11,806 nt of DNA from DASZHA01 sp049644325 (GCA_049644325.1 JBARRR010000182.1:1-11806), one strand, 5' to 3'; shown: positions 1 to 7,502, counted from the stretch's first letter. Translations and numbers: made by a program. Notes: generated by a model not told the origin, from the letters alone.

Positions 1-1412
1 CGGGTGCGGCGCTGCCGCTCGTCCATCGTCAGCGCCGCGTAGAGCGCGTCGGCGGTGGCGTCGATGTCGAAGGGGTTGATGCCGAAGGCCCACTCCCCCA
101 GCTCCCCGAATGAGCCGGTGTTCTCGGAGAGGATCAGGACCCCGTCCCGCTCGTTGACGATCATCCCCTCCTTGGCCACCAGGTTCATGCCGTCGTAGAT
201 GGAGTTGACCAGGAGCACGTCGAACTCCTTGTAGGCGGCGATGGCGCGGTTGAGGTCCTCGCGTAGCTCCAGCCGCACCGGCTTCCAGCCCTCCCGCCCG
301 TAGCGCTGGTTGAGCTCGCGGGTGACGAACTGGACCTCGTCCAGGTACTTGCGGTAGAAGGGCACGTCCTGCCGCGACGGCTGCAGGTAGGCCCAGAACT
401 GGACCTTGCCCTGGAGCTCCGGGTGGTCCTGGAGCATCTTGTCGTAGGCGGCGAAGCCGCGCAGGAGGTTCTTGGAGGGGTCCGACCGGTCGACCCGGAT
501 GATCAGTTTGGTGGGCCGCCAGCGATGGATGTTGCGCTGCTCCTGGAGCACCTCGGGGCTCTCGGCCAGGGCCTGGAAATGGTCGACGTCGATGCTCACC
601 GGATAGGAGCGCACCCAGACGGTGCGGCCCTGGTAGAAGACGGTTCGCTCCCGGTAGTCGACGGCCAGGCCCAGGTTCTCGTCGCAGGTGAGCAGGAAGT
701 TGCGACAGTCGCGCGGCGTCTGGAAGCCGACGATGTCGTTGCCGAGCAGGCCTTCGACGATGGGGTCGCGCATCTTGTCGGGTAGCACCTTCCAGTACTG
801 CGGCGTCGGCCAGGGGATGTGGATGAACTGCTGCAGGGTCACGTCGGGCAGCGCCTCGCGCACCATCGTGGGCACCAGGTAGAGCTGGTAGTCCTGGACC
901 AGGATCAGGGGGCGGACCCGGCGGGCGCCGTCCTTGGCCGGTCGCTTGGCCGCCTGGATGGCCCGGTCGGCGAACATCCGGTTGACGGCGACGTACCCGT
1001 CCTTCCAGGCACGATGGGTGTCGTCGTTGATGCTGGGGTTGTGGCTCAGGTTCCAGAGGTAGTGCTGGATGAACCACAGCAGGGGGTTGCTGATCTGGTT
1101 GTACCAGAGCTCGTAGGCCTCCTCGCCGGGGTTGACGAAGCCGACCCGGTAGGCGCGGCCGTCATCTCCGGTGATCTTGACGGGGCTGCGCGGGTGCCTG
1201 TCGGCCAGCTCTCGGTCGGCGCTGGTCCGGGCGGCGGCCACCCAGACGGCGTCGGTGCTGGAGGCGAGGGTCGATAGCGCCGTAACCAGCCCGCCCGCTC
1301 CCCTGGTGGCGATGAATCGGGTCCCCTTCTTGTTGACCTCTAGCGGAGCCCGGCTGGCGACTATGACGAGATGGAACCCCTGCAGAAGCCGCTCGGCGTA
1401 CTCCTCTAGCAT
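1..1412 (-). CDS. otsA: GT20 family alpha,alpha-trehalose-6-phosphate synthase-like enzyme (3' end outside window)
   Basis: Retaining GT20 glycosyltransferase. The family makes trehalose 6-phosphate from an NDP-glucose and glucose 6-phosphate in the cytoplasm. I translated the minus strand from the ATG at 1412-1410 and saw 470 open codons up to the window edge. Visible family motifs are R21 in IVASRAP (the sugar-phosphate-binding Arg near the N-terminus), the RGAGGL loop at 37-42, VQDYQL with D174 (the HDYHL equivalent), FIHIPWP, GLLGNDIVGFQT, DRSDPSKN with R309 and K314 (donor phosphate binding), and DGMNLVAKEG with D407 and E415. By comparison with E. coli OtsA (474 aa), probably only a few dozen C-terminal residues are missing. 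The ATG is the only one in frame after the upstream TGA, and a weak GGAAG lies 4 nt before it. The gene is divergent from tldD. No OtsB phosphatase is visible, although one could lie beyond the left edge. A related GT20 specificity such as glucosylglycerol-phosphate synthase cannot be fully excluded. Confidence 0.88.
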   Translation of the reverse strand, partial: MLEEYAERLLQGFHLVIVASRAPLEVNKKGTRFIATRGAGGLVTALSTLASSTDAVWVAAARTSADRELADRHPRSPVKITGDDGRAYRVGFVNPGEEAYELWYNQISNPLLWFIQHYLWNLSHNPSINDDTHRAWKDGYVAVNRMFADRAIQAAKRPAKDGARRVRPLILVQDYQLYLVPTMVREALPDVTLQQFIHIPWPTPQYWKVLPDKMRDPIVEGLLGNDIVGFQTPRDCRNFLLTCDENLGLAVDYRERTVFYQGRTVWVRSYPVSIDVDHFQALAESPEVLQEQRNIHRWRPTKLIIRVDRSDPSKNLLRGFAAYDKMLQDHPELQGKVQFWAYLQPSRQDVPFYRKYLDEVQFVTRELNQRYGREGWKPVRLELREDLNRAIAAYKEFDVLLVNSIYDGMNLVAKEGMIVNERDGVLILSENTGSFGELGEWAFGINPFDIDATADALYAALTMDERQRRT

Positions 1413-1445
1413 CCGACTTCCAAGGTCATCAAATCGAATACGAAG

Positions 1446-1465
1446 TTTATAGCGCTCGTATCATA
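1446..1465 (-). promoter_or_regulatory. Candidate -10 region(s) for the otsA-like gene
   Basis: On the minus strand two -10-like hexamers overlap this AT-rich patch: TATGAT (plus-strand 1465-1460) and TATAAA (1451-1446), which continues as TATAAACT. Either would give a leader of roughly 30-45 nt before the ATG at 1412. A TTGAGC (1491-1486) could be a -35 for TATGAT, but its 20-bp spacing is too long. The assignment is by eye and weak, and the two hexamers cannot be ranked without a mapped start. Confidence 0.35.
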
Positions 1466-1483
1466 ACCCCCGAGAAGGGTGGA

Positions 1484-1510
1484 TTGCTCAACGGCCGCTT
1501 GCTGTAGAGT
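1484..1510 (+). promoter_or_regulatory. Candidate leaderless promoter of tldD
   Basis: The -10 candidate TAGAGT (1505-1510) matches TANNNT and ends 8 nt before the tldD ATG, so transcription would start at or next to the A of the start codon. A TTGCTC at 1484-1489 is a possible -35 with a short 15-bp spacer. There is no Shine-Dalgarno between the hexamer and the ATG (the spacer is CCCGATCG), which supports a leaderless mRNA. The same geometry recurs before two other genes in this window. Confidence 0.45.
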
Positions 1511-1518
1511 CCCGATCG

Positions 1519-2991
1519 ATGCTGGATTTGGCGCAGCGAGCCCTGGATCGCGCCGTCGCCGGGGGCGCGGGCTACGCCGACGCTCGCTACGTGCAGACCC
1601 GGCACCAGGAGGTCTCGGTCAAGGACCAGGCCGTTGACGGCCTCACCCAGGACGAGTCTGAGGGCATCGGTATTCGCGTCCTTGTCGACGGCGCCTGGGG
1701 CTTCGCCGCCACTTCGGCGTTGACCGGGCCGGAGGTCGAGGCCACCGTCGAGAAGGCGCTGGCGATCGCCAGGGCCAGCGCCCGGGTCCATCACCAGGCG
1801 GTCGACCTGGGTCCGCCGGTGGTCTCCCGCGGCCGCTACCACGCCGCCTTCGAGGTCGATCCGTTCTCGGTCAGCCTCGACACCAAGGTGGCGATCCTGC
1901 TGGAGGCCGAGAAGGCGATGCGTCAGGCGCCCCAGGTCCGGATCGCCGAAGCCTCGGCCGAGTGCACCCACTGGCGCAAGCTGTTCGTCTCCAGCGAGGG
2001 AGCCGAGGTCGAGCAGGAGGCCTATGAGACCGGCGCCGGCATCGAATGCGCCGCCGTCGACGACGACGAGATCCAGAAGCGGAGCTACCCCAACTCCTTC
2101 GGGCGGCAGGTCGGCCAGGGAGGCTGGGAGCTGGTGGAGGCGATGGACCTCGCCAGCGCCGCCCCCCAGGTGGCAGACGAGGCCTGCATCTTGCTGACCG
2201 CGCCCCAGTGCCCCAGCGAGGTGACGACCATCATCCTCGACGCCGACCAGGTTGCCCTCCAGGTCCACGAGTCCTGCGGCCACCCCGTGGAGCTGGACCG
2301 CGTCTTCGGCATGGAGGCGGCCTACGCCGGCACCAGCTTCATGACGCCAGACCTGCTCGGCAAGCTTCGCTACGGCAGCGACAAGGTGACGATCGTGGCC
2401 GACGCCACCGTCCCCGGCGCGCTGGGGACCTTCGGCTGGGACGACGAGGGCGTGGCGGCCCAGCGGGCGACGCTGATCGACCGGGGGCTCTTCGTCGGGT
2501 ACCTCACCAGCCGAGAGACGGTCACTGAGCTGGCCCGAAAGCTGCCTCCCGGTTCCGAGTGGCTACCGGCGGGAAGCATGGGCTCGATGCGGGCGGACGG
2601 CTGGGGGCGGATCCCGTTGATCAGGATGACCAACATCAACCTCGAGCCCGGCGAATCCAGCCTCGACGAGATGATTGCCGGGACCGAGAAGGGCATCCTG
2701 CTGCGCACCAACAAAAGCTGGTCGATCGACGACAGGCGGCTGAACTTCCAGTTCGGCACCGAGATCGCCTTCGAGGTCAAAGACGGCGAGGTGGGGCAGG
2801 TCTACAAGAACGCTACCTACGCGGGCATCACCCCGGACTTCTGGAGCGCATGCGACGCCATTGCCGGGCCGGCCGATTGGCGGATGTTCGGGCTGATCAA
2901 CTGCGGCAAGGGCCAGCCCGGCCAAACGATGCGGGTGGGGCATGGCGCCGCCCCGGCGCGCTTCAGGGACGTGCGGGTGGGGATCTCCTGA
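1519..2991 (+). CDS. tldD: TldD-type metalloprotease subunit (TldD/PmbA family, catalytic)
   Basis: 490-residue zinc-dependent peptidase subunit of the TldD/TldE complex. The family degrades or trims unfolded peptides, for example in microcin B17 maturation and CcdA turnover in E. coli. The metal site is visible: HExxxH as H250-E-S-C-G-H255, with E251 as the catalytic Glu, and the third ligand Cys C462 in the C-terminal NCGKGQP segment. The middle of the protein carries family hallmarks such as the YAGTSF motif and GDEG-like WDDEG. The length is close to E. coli TldD (481 aa). The start ATG matches the normal family N-terminus (LAQRALDRAVAGGA, then the ARYVQTR strand) and has a -10-like hexamer just upstream rather than an RBS. 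The gene is followed 13 bp later by tldE in the same direction, so the two are very likely co-transcribed. The Cys inside the HExxxH motif (position 253) is less common than Ala or Ile there. No peptide precursor gene is visible next to it, so the substrate is unknown. Confidence 0.93.
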   Translation: MLDLAQRALDRAVAGGAGYADARYVQTRHQEVSVKDQAVDGLTQDESEGIGIRVLVDGAWGFAATSALTGPEVEATVEKALAIARASARVHHQAVDLGPPVVSRGRYHAAFEVDPFSVSLDTKVAILLEAEKAMRQAPQVRIAEASAECTHWRKLFVSSEGAEVEQEAYETGAGIECAAVDDDEIQKRSYPNSFGRQVGQGGWELVEAMDLASAAPQVADEACILLTAPQCPSEVTTIILDADQVALQVHESCGHPVELDRVFGMEAAYAGTSFMTPDLLGKLRYGSDKVTIVADATVPGALGTFGWDDEGVAAQRATLIDRGLFVGYLTSRETVTELARKLPPGSEWLPAGSMGSMRADGWGRIPLIRMTNINLEPGESSLDEMIAGTEKGILLRTNKSWSIDDRRLNFQFGTEIAFEVKDGEVGQVYKNATYAGITPDFWSACDAIAGPADWRMFGLINCGKGQPGQTMRVGHGAAPARFRDVRVGIS

Positions 2992-3004
2992 GGGCGTTGA
3001 AGGC

Positions 3005-4369
3005 GTGAGCGTGATCAGCGGGAACATCGACACCAGGGTCGCCGACCTCCGGAGCGTTACCGACGAGGCACTGCGCCTGTCGCCGGCCAGGGAGGCCGAG
3101 GTCATCGTCTTCCACCGGGACACGGCGCTGACCCGCTTTGCCAACAGCGAGATCCACCAGAACGTCGCCGAGCGCGACCTTACGGTACGCATCCGGGTGG
3201 TCGACGCCGGCCGATTCGGGGTGGCAAGCACCAACCGGGTCGACGCAGATTCCCTGCGCCGGGCCGGCGAGCTGGCGCTGGAGGCGGCGCGGCGACAGCC
3301 GGCCCGAGAGATGACCCCGCCGCTGGCGCCCACCGCCGACGCCGACCCGCCGCCGATCGACCCCGCCACTGCCGCCGCCACCCCCGAGGAGCGCGCCTCG
3401 CTGGTCGCCATCATCTGCGCCGAGGCGGAGGCGCGAGGTGTGCGCGCGTTCGGTGCGCTGAGCACAGGCATCAACACCTACGCGGTGGCCAACTCGGGCG
3501 GCCTCTTCCTCGCCGGGCCGCGCACCATCGCCAACCTCCAGGTGGCGACCATCGCCGGCGACGGCCACGGCTACGCCGACCGGGCCAGCATCCACCTCGC
3601 CGACATCGACGCCGCCGCCGCCGGCCAGGAGGCGGTCGAGAAGGCGCTCAACACCCGCAACGCGGGCGCCATCGAGCCAGGTGTGTACCCAGTCGTCCTG
3701 GAAGAAGCCGCCGTCGCCGAGCTGCTGGAGTACCTCTCCTACATCGGCTTCAGCGGGCTGGCGGCGGAGGAGGGCCGCACCTTCATGCGCCTCGGCGAGA
3801 AGATCACCGGCGAGAGCATCCACGTCTGGGACGACGGCAATGATCCCAGCGGGCTGCCGATGACCTTCGACTTCGAGGGCGTGCCCAAGAGGCGCGTCGA
3901 GCTGATCACCGACGGCGTCGCCACCGGCCTGGTCCACGACATGGCTTCCGCGGTGCGCTTCGGCGTGGAGAGCACCGGGCATGGCCTGCCGGCCCCGAAC
4001 CCAATCGGCGCCTGGGCCAGCAACCTGTTCATCGGCGGCGGGGAGGCGGACAGCAAGGTGGACCTGCTGAAGGGCATCGAGCGGGGTGTCTGGGTCACCC
4101 GCTTCTGGTACGTCAACGTGCTCCACCCGCGTCAGAGCCTGCTCACCGGCATGACCCGCGATGGCACCTTCCTGATCGAGAACGGGGAGATCACAAGGCC
4201 GATCAAGAACATGCGCTTCACCCAATCGGTGATGGCGGCCCTGGCGGGGGCATCGGCGATCACCCGGGAGCAGAAGCTGGTCGCCGGGTCGGACTACGAG
4301 TTCACCCAGGCCCTGATGGTGCCGGCGATGCGCCTCGAAGGCTTCAACTTCACCAGCGTCACCCGCTGA
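3005..4369 (+). CDS. pmbA: TldE/PmbA-type protease partner (non-catalytic subunit)
   Basis: 454-residue member of the TldD/PmbA family and likely partner of the preceding TldD. In the characterised complex, TldE/PmbA has the same fold but lacks the metal ligands. That is what I see: the segment equivalent to HExxxH reads LLEYLSY near residues 240-246, with no His pair. Family features elsewhere include the N-terminal FANSEIHQN segment, the GFSGLAAEEGRTF loop, and the C-terminal QSLLTGMTRDGTF and NMRFTQS stretches. I chose GTG 3005 because the alternative upstream ATG (2942) lies inside tldD and adds residues unlike the family, while GAGG/GAAGG-like purines sit a few bases before the GTG. A second GTG at 3011 is also possible. 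The gap after the tldD stop is 13 bp, which implies one operon and stoichiometric expression. E. coli PmbA is 450 aa, so the gene looks complete. Confidence 0.9.
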   Translation: MSVISGNIDTRVADLRSVTDEALRLSPAREAEVIVFHRDTALTRFANSEIHQNVAERDLTVRIRVVDAGRFGVASTNRVDADSLRRAGELALEAARRQPAREMTPPLAPTADADPPPIDPATAAATPEERASLVAIICAEAEARGVRAFGALSTGINTYAVANSGGLFLAGPRTIANLQVATIAGDGHGYADRASIHLADIDAAAAGQEAVEKALNTRNAGAIEPGVYPVVLEEAAVAELLEYLSYIGFSGLAAEEGRTFMRLGEKITGESIHVWDDGNDPSGLPMTFDFEGVPKRRVELITDGVATGLVHDMASAVRFGVESTGHGLPAPNPIGAWASNLFIGGGEADSKVDLLKGIERGVWVTRFWYVNVLHPRQSLLTGMTRDGTFLIENGEITRPIKNMRFTQSVMAALAGASAITREQKLVAGSDYEFTQALMVPAMRLEGFNFTSVTR

Positions 4370-4379
4370 CGCTCGCCCG

Positions 4380-4385
4380 TAAACT
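4380..4385 (+). promoter_or_regulatory. Candidate -10 element for the ubiB-like gene (leaderless type)
   Basis: TAAACT matches TANNNT and ends 9 nt before the ATG at 4395. The 9 nt between (GACCGGGCA) contain no good Shine-Dalgarno. No convincing -35 is seen at the right distance in the end of tldE. The 25-bp gap would also allow read-through from tldDE, so this may be an internal promoter. Confidence 0.4.
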
Positions 4386-4394
4386 GACCGGGCA

Positions 4395-6047
4395 ATGATC
4401 CGCACCGTCAACCGGATCCGCAACCTGCCTCGGGAGCGGGAGATCGCAGAGGTCTTCGCCCGCCACGGTTTCGGCTTCGTCCTGCGCCGGTACGCGCTGG
4501 GGCGCTACATCCTCCGGTTCCGTGGCTGGACCAGGGAGGAGGCGCTCCCAGCGCATTGGGGCGACGAGCTGCGACAGATCCTGGAGGAGCTCGGCCCTAC
4601 CTACATCAAGGTCGGGCAGATCCTCTCGGTTCGGCCCGACATCCTCCCCCCGGACGTGCTCCTGACCCTCCGCGGCCTCCGTGATGAGGTGCCGGCGGTG
4701 CCCTTCGAGGAGATCCGAAAGGTCATCGAGGAGGACCTCGACGGCACTATCGAGGAGCTCTTCGACGAGTTCAGCGAAGAGGTCATCGGCTCCGCCTCGA
4801 TCGGGCAGGTCTACATCGCCCAGTACAAGGGCCGCAAGGTCGCAGTCAAGGTGCAGCGGCCGCGGGCCCGCTACCAGGTGGAGGCGGACCTACCGGTGAT
4901 CGCGGACATTGCCGACGTCGTCGCCCGTCGGTCCACCGACCTCCCCTTCGACCCCACCAAGCTGGTCCAGGAGATCAAGGCCTTCCTCTACGCCGAGCTG
5001 GACTACCTCGAGGAGGCGCGCAACACCTCCCGGGTGCGCGAGGACTTCCGCGGCGACGAGCGCGTCATCATCCCCGAGGTCTTCTGGGAGCGGACATCGA
5101 GCCGGGTGCTGACCACCGAGTTCGTCGAGGGCACGCCGCTCTCCAAGATCAACCCCGAGGACTACACCTGGGAGGACCGGCGCAAGCTGGCCGTCCTGGG
5201 CGCCGAGATCTCGCTGACCCAGGTCTTCGAGCACGGCGCCTTTCACGGCGACGCCCACCCCAGCAACATCATCGTCGCCAGCCCTGACAAGTACGGCCTC
5301 ATCGACTTCGGCCTGATCGGCCAGATCTCAGAGCGCGAGATGCGGGTGCTGACCGACTACCTGATCCACCTGGTGCGCGGCCAGGCGGGCGCCATCGTGC
5401 GCGACATGCGCAGCATGGGGATGCAGTTCGAGCGCCAGTACGACGACGACATCGCCGCTGCCACCGAGGGCATCCTGCGTCGCTACACCGGCGTGACCCT
5501 GGCCCAGGTCGACACCCAGCGCCTGGTCAACGAGCTGCTGGACATGGTCTACCGCTACCACATCCAGCTGCCGACCAAGTACTTCCTGGTGCTGCGGGGC
5601 CTGATCACGGTTGAGGGCACGGGCCGGGAGCTCTACCCCGACTTCAACGTCTTCGAGGTCGCCGAGCCCTACGTCCGGGCGATGGCGCTGCGCCGCTACA
5701 GCCCTCGGACGCTGGCCGGCGAAGGGGTCGAGTACGCCGGCGACATCGTCGAGATCATGGGGCGCTACCCGTACCAGATATCGGACGCCCTCGACGAAGT
5801 CCAGGACACGCTGCGGGAGGTACGCAAGCTGGGCGACCGCGTAGACGCCAACGCGGCCCGGACGGTCAAGACATTCAATCGGCTGGCGGCCTCGATCTTC
5901 GTCGCGGCGCTAGTGATTGCCGCCAGCGTGATCCATTTCGGGCCGGAGCTCTGGGGCATCCCGGTTTTCAGCGCGCTGCTGTTCGCCAGCGCCTTGAGCA
6001 TGTCCTTCTGGCTGCTGGTCGGATTCTTGAGATCGGGGTGGCTGTAA
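4395..6047 (+). CDS. ubiB: UbiB/ABC1/ADCK-family atypical kinase-like membrane protein
   Basis: 550-residue UbiB/ABC1 (ADCK) family protein with the full family signature. KxGQ is K72-V-G-Q75. The Ala-rich nucleotide loop is variant SASIGQVY (133-140). The VAIK-type Lys is K152 in AVKVQRP, the ExD-type ELDYLEEARN segment follows, the catalytic loop HGDAHPSN has D286 and N291, and the metal-binding DFG is D304-F-G306. Two hydrophobic helices at about 498-515 and 522-545 end the protein, as in membrane-anchored UbiB. Members show ATPase rather than ordinary protein kinase activity and support ubiquinone or other isoprenoid-lipid biosynthesis. In a lineage that uses menaquinone the role could be different, and the symbol denotes family only. 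The start ATG gives the usual N-terminus (NRIRNLPREREIAEVFARHG) and the typical family length. The gene starts 25 bp after tldE, in the same direction, with its own candidate -10. No quinone-biosynthesis genes are nearby. Confidence 0.9.
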   Translation: MIRTVNRIRNLPREREIAEVFARHGFGFVLRRYALGRYILRFRGWTREEALPAHWGDELRQILEELGPTYIKVGQILSVRPDILPPDVLLTLRGLRDEVPAVPFEEIRKVIEEDLDGTIEELFDEFSEEVIGSASIGQVYIAQYKGRKVAVKVQRPRARYQVEADLPVIADIADVVARRSTDLPFDPTKLVQEIKAFLYAELDYLEEARNTSRVREDFRGDERVIIPEVFWERTSSRVLTTEFVEGTPLSKINPEDYTWEDRRKLAVLGAEISLTQVFEHGAFHGDAHPSNIIVASPDKYGLIDFGLIGQISEREMRVLTDYLIHLVRGQAGAIVRDMRSMGMQFERQYDDDIAAATEGILRRYTGVTLAQVDTQRLVNELLDMVYRYHIQLPTKYFLVLRGLITVEGTGRELYPDFNVFEVAEPYVRAMALRRYSPRTLAGEGVEYAGDIVEIMGRYPYQISDALDEVQDTLREVRKLGDRVDANAARTVKTFNRLAASIFVAALVIAASVIHFGPELWGIPVFSALLFASALSMSFWLLVGFLRSGWL

Positions 6048-6050
6048 ACC

Positions 6051-6065
6051 TGGGCTGAAGGCCCA
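6051..6065 (+). terminator. Small GC hairpin after the ubiB-like gene
   Basis: TGGGC (6051-6055), loop TGAAG, GCCCA (6061-6065): a perfect 5-bp stem starting 3 nt after the stop codon. No T-run follows, so it is at best a weak or non-canonical terminator. It lies just upstream of the treT promoter candidate, a sensible place for a transcription boundary. Confidence 0.3.
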
Positions 6066-6070
6066 AGATG

Positions 6071-6099
6071 TTGGCGTCGGCGGTGGCCGGACATACACT
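6071..6099 (+). promoter_or_regulatory. Candidate leaderless promoter of treT-like gene
   Basis: TTGGCG (6071-6076) as -35, a 17-bp spacer, then TACACT (6094-6099) as -10. The hexamer ends 8 nt before the ATG at 6108, which places the expected transcription start at the start codon. This is the best-formed promoter in the window. The short gap contains GCGGGA directly against the ATG, too close for a normal Shine-Dalgarno. Confidence 0.5.
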
Positions 6100-6107
6100 A
6101 TGCGGGA

Positions 6108-7394
6108 ATGTTCTCGTCCGTCCCCGTCCTGCCCAAGCGCTTCAAGCAGTACGAGAAGGTCATCGGGGAGGAGGCGACGACCGAGATCCGCGAGCTGGCG
6201 GCGTCGCTGAAAGGCGCCCGGGTGCTCCACCTCAACGCCACCGCCTTCGGCGGCGGCGTGGCGGAGCTGTTGGGCACCATGGTTCCGCTAATGAAGGACC
6301 TCGGCCTGGACGCCGATTGGCAGGTGATGCACGGCACCGACCGCTTCTTCACCGTGACCAAGGCGCTGCACAACTCGCTCCAGGGGGCGCAGCAGTGGAG
6401 CATCGACCGCGCCAACCTCTGGCGCAAATACCAGAAGCAGAACGCCGCCGACTGGGACGAGCACTACGACTTCGTCGTCATCCACGACCCTCAGCCGGCG
6501 GGCATCCCCCACTTCCTCAAGGAGGCCGGGCGTCCCCTCAGCGGGGGGCTGACCTGGCGCTGCCACATCGACCTCACTGAGGCCCTGCCCAAGACCTGGA
6601 AGTTCATCCTCCCCTACCTCAAGGACTTCCAGACGCTGGTCTTCACCTCGCAGGACTACGTCAAGCCCGAGCTGCGCAACCGCGACGTCCGCATTGCCGC
6701 CCCGGCGATCGACCCGCTGGCCCCCAAGAACGGCAGGCTGGCCAAGGAGACCATAGATGAGATCCTGCGGCGGTACCAGGTCGACCCTGACCGACCCATC
6801 ATCTGCCAGGTCTCGCGGTTCGATCCCTGGAAGGACCCGCTGGGGGTGATCGACGTCTACCGGCTCTGCAAGCAGCAGGAGCCCCGGCTGCAGCTCCTGA
6901 TGGTCGCCTCCATGGCCACCGACGACCCCGAGGGCTGGAGCTACTTCGAGCGGACCGTGCGCCGCGCCGGCGAGGACTTCGACATCCACATCCTGTCCAA
7001 CATCCACGGCGTCGGCCACATCGAGGTCAATGCCTTCCAGCGGGCCAGCGAGGTGTTGATCCAGAAGTCACTGCGCGAGGGATTCGGGCTCACGGTGGCC
7101 GAGGCGCTCTGGAAGGAACGGCCGGTGGTGGCGGGCAACGTCGGCGGCATCCCCCTACAGGTACAGGACGGGGTCAGCGGCTACCTGGTCGACAGCGTGG
7201 AGTCGTGCGCTGAGCGCGTCCTCCAGCTGCTGCAGCAGCCGGAGCTGGCGGAGCGGATGGGCAAAGCAGGGCACGAGCACGTGCGGCAGAACTTCCTGAT
7301 CACGCGCTACCTGCGGGACTACCTGCGGATCTTCACCGACCAGGCCGCGACCGCCGCGCGCAGCAGCCGGGGCCTTCGGACCGCCCAGGCTTAG
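6108..7394 (+). CDS. treT: TreT-like trehalose glycosyltransferring synthase (GT4)
   Basis: 428-residue retaining GT-B glycosyltransferase of family GT4, most like TreT, which joins the glucose of NDP-glucose to free glucose to make trehalose, or runs in reverse. Evidence: the N-terminal LNATAFGGGVAE loop (N43, G48-G50), typical of this subfamily; HGTDRFF; HDPQPAG; the WRCHIDL motif (150-156); the donor-site R237 and K242 in SRFDPWKDP; and the GT4 E-x7-E pair E324/E332 in EGFGLTVAE, followed by GNVGGIP. The length agrees with known TreT proteins (about 410-420 aa). ATG 6108 is chosen because the nearby ATG at 6100 is out of frame and a good -35/-10 pair sits 8 nt upstream. It is a cytoplasmic enzyme with no signal peptide. 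It offers a second trehalose route besides the GT20 gene at the left edge. Sucrose-phosphate synthase or other GT4 activity is less likely given the WRCHIDL and FGGGVAE motifs. Confidence 0.87.
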   Translation: MFSSVPVLPKRFKQYEKVIGEEATTEIRELAASLKGARVLHLNATAFGGGVAELLGTMVPLMKDLGLDADWQVMHGTDRFFTVTKALHNSLQGAQQWSIDRANLWRKYQKQNAADWDEHYDFVVIHDPQPAGIPHFLKEAGRPLSGGLTWRCHIDLTEALPKTWKFILPYLKDFQTLVFTSQDYVKPELRNRDVRIAAPAIDPLAPKNGRLAKETIDEILRRYQVDPDRPIICQVSRFDPWKDPLGVIDVYRLCKQQEPRLQLLMVASMATDDPEGWSYFERTVRRAGEDFDIHILSNIHGVGHIEVNAFQRASEVLIQKSLREGFGLTVAEALWKERPVVAGNVGGIPLQVQDGVSGYLVDSVESCAERVLQLLQQPELAERMGKAGHEHVRQNFLITRYLRDYLRIFTDQAATAARSSRGLRTAQA

Positions 7395-7436
7395 CCCCGG
7401 AGCCCCTCCGCCAATAGGGCGGCGGCCCAGTTGCCG

Positions 7437-7457
7437 CTGTGGGTGAAAGTCCCATAG
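7437..7457 (+). terminator. 7-bp stem-loop between treT and the exported protein gene
   Basis: CTGTGGG (7437-7443) pairs with CCCATAG (7451-7457), with one G-U wobble, around the loop TGAAAGT. No T-tract follows. It may end treT transcripts without a U-run, or be part of the 5' leader of the following gene. It matches no riboswitch consensus I know. Confidence 0.35.
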
Positions 7458-7466
7458 CACCCTCGA

Positions 7467-7502
7467 CCCCACCTCCATATGCTCGTGGGAGGAAGAAGGG
7501 GG
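7467..7502 (+). promoter_or_regulatory. Possible RBS-masking hairpin with purine-rich ribosome binding site
   Basis: A purine-rich stretch (7487-7502) with GGAGG at 7488-7492 and AAGGGGG at 7496-7502 precedes the TTG 7512 / GTG 7515 start candidates by about 9-12 nt. Upstream, CCTCC (7472-7476) can pair with that GGAGG, and CCCC (7467-7470) with GGGG (7499-7502). The pairing would hide the ribosome site and put ATG 7479 in the loop. It is visible complementarity only and no folding was run. Confidence 0.35.

Larger units (their letters stand above)
1413..1518. other. Divergent intergenic region between otsA-like gene and tldD
   Basis: This is a 106-bp gap between divergent genes. It contains the most AT-rich patch nearby (about 1430-1466) in an otherwise very GC-rich window, which fits back-to-back promoters. 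The separate promoter candidates are listed as their own entries. I see no long inverted repeat that would mark an obvious shared operator, only the short palindrome AGCGCT at 1451-1456. Confidence 0.7.

Noticed and set aside
423..1452. Several plus-strand open frames across the left end.
   Set aside because: They lie opposite the GT20 gene, whose minus-strand translation shows all family motifs.
2942..3004. Upstream ATG 2942 as the start of tldE.
   Set aside because: It would overlap tldD by 50 bp and add an N-terminal tail rich in Arg, Gly and Pro that the family does not have. GTG 3005 fits the family N-terminus and has purines upstream.
2963..4423. A 486-codon open frame on the minus strand opposite tldE and smaller minus-strand frames opposite tldD, ubiB-like and treT.
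   Set aside because: Long antisense frames are expected in GC-rich coding DNA. The translations are low-complexity (Gly, Val, Asp, Arg-rich) without family motifs, and the plus-strand genes have clear catalytic motifs.
7437..7457. A riboswitch or group II intron fragment suggested by GGGTGAAAGTCCC.
   Set aside because: Only a short stem-loop matches. The conserved cores of cobalamin, c-di-GMP or intron domain V elements are not present around it.
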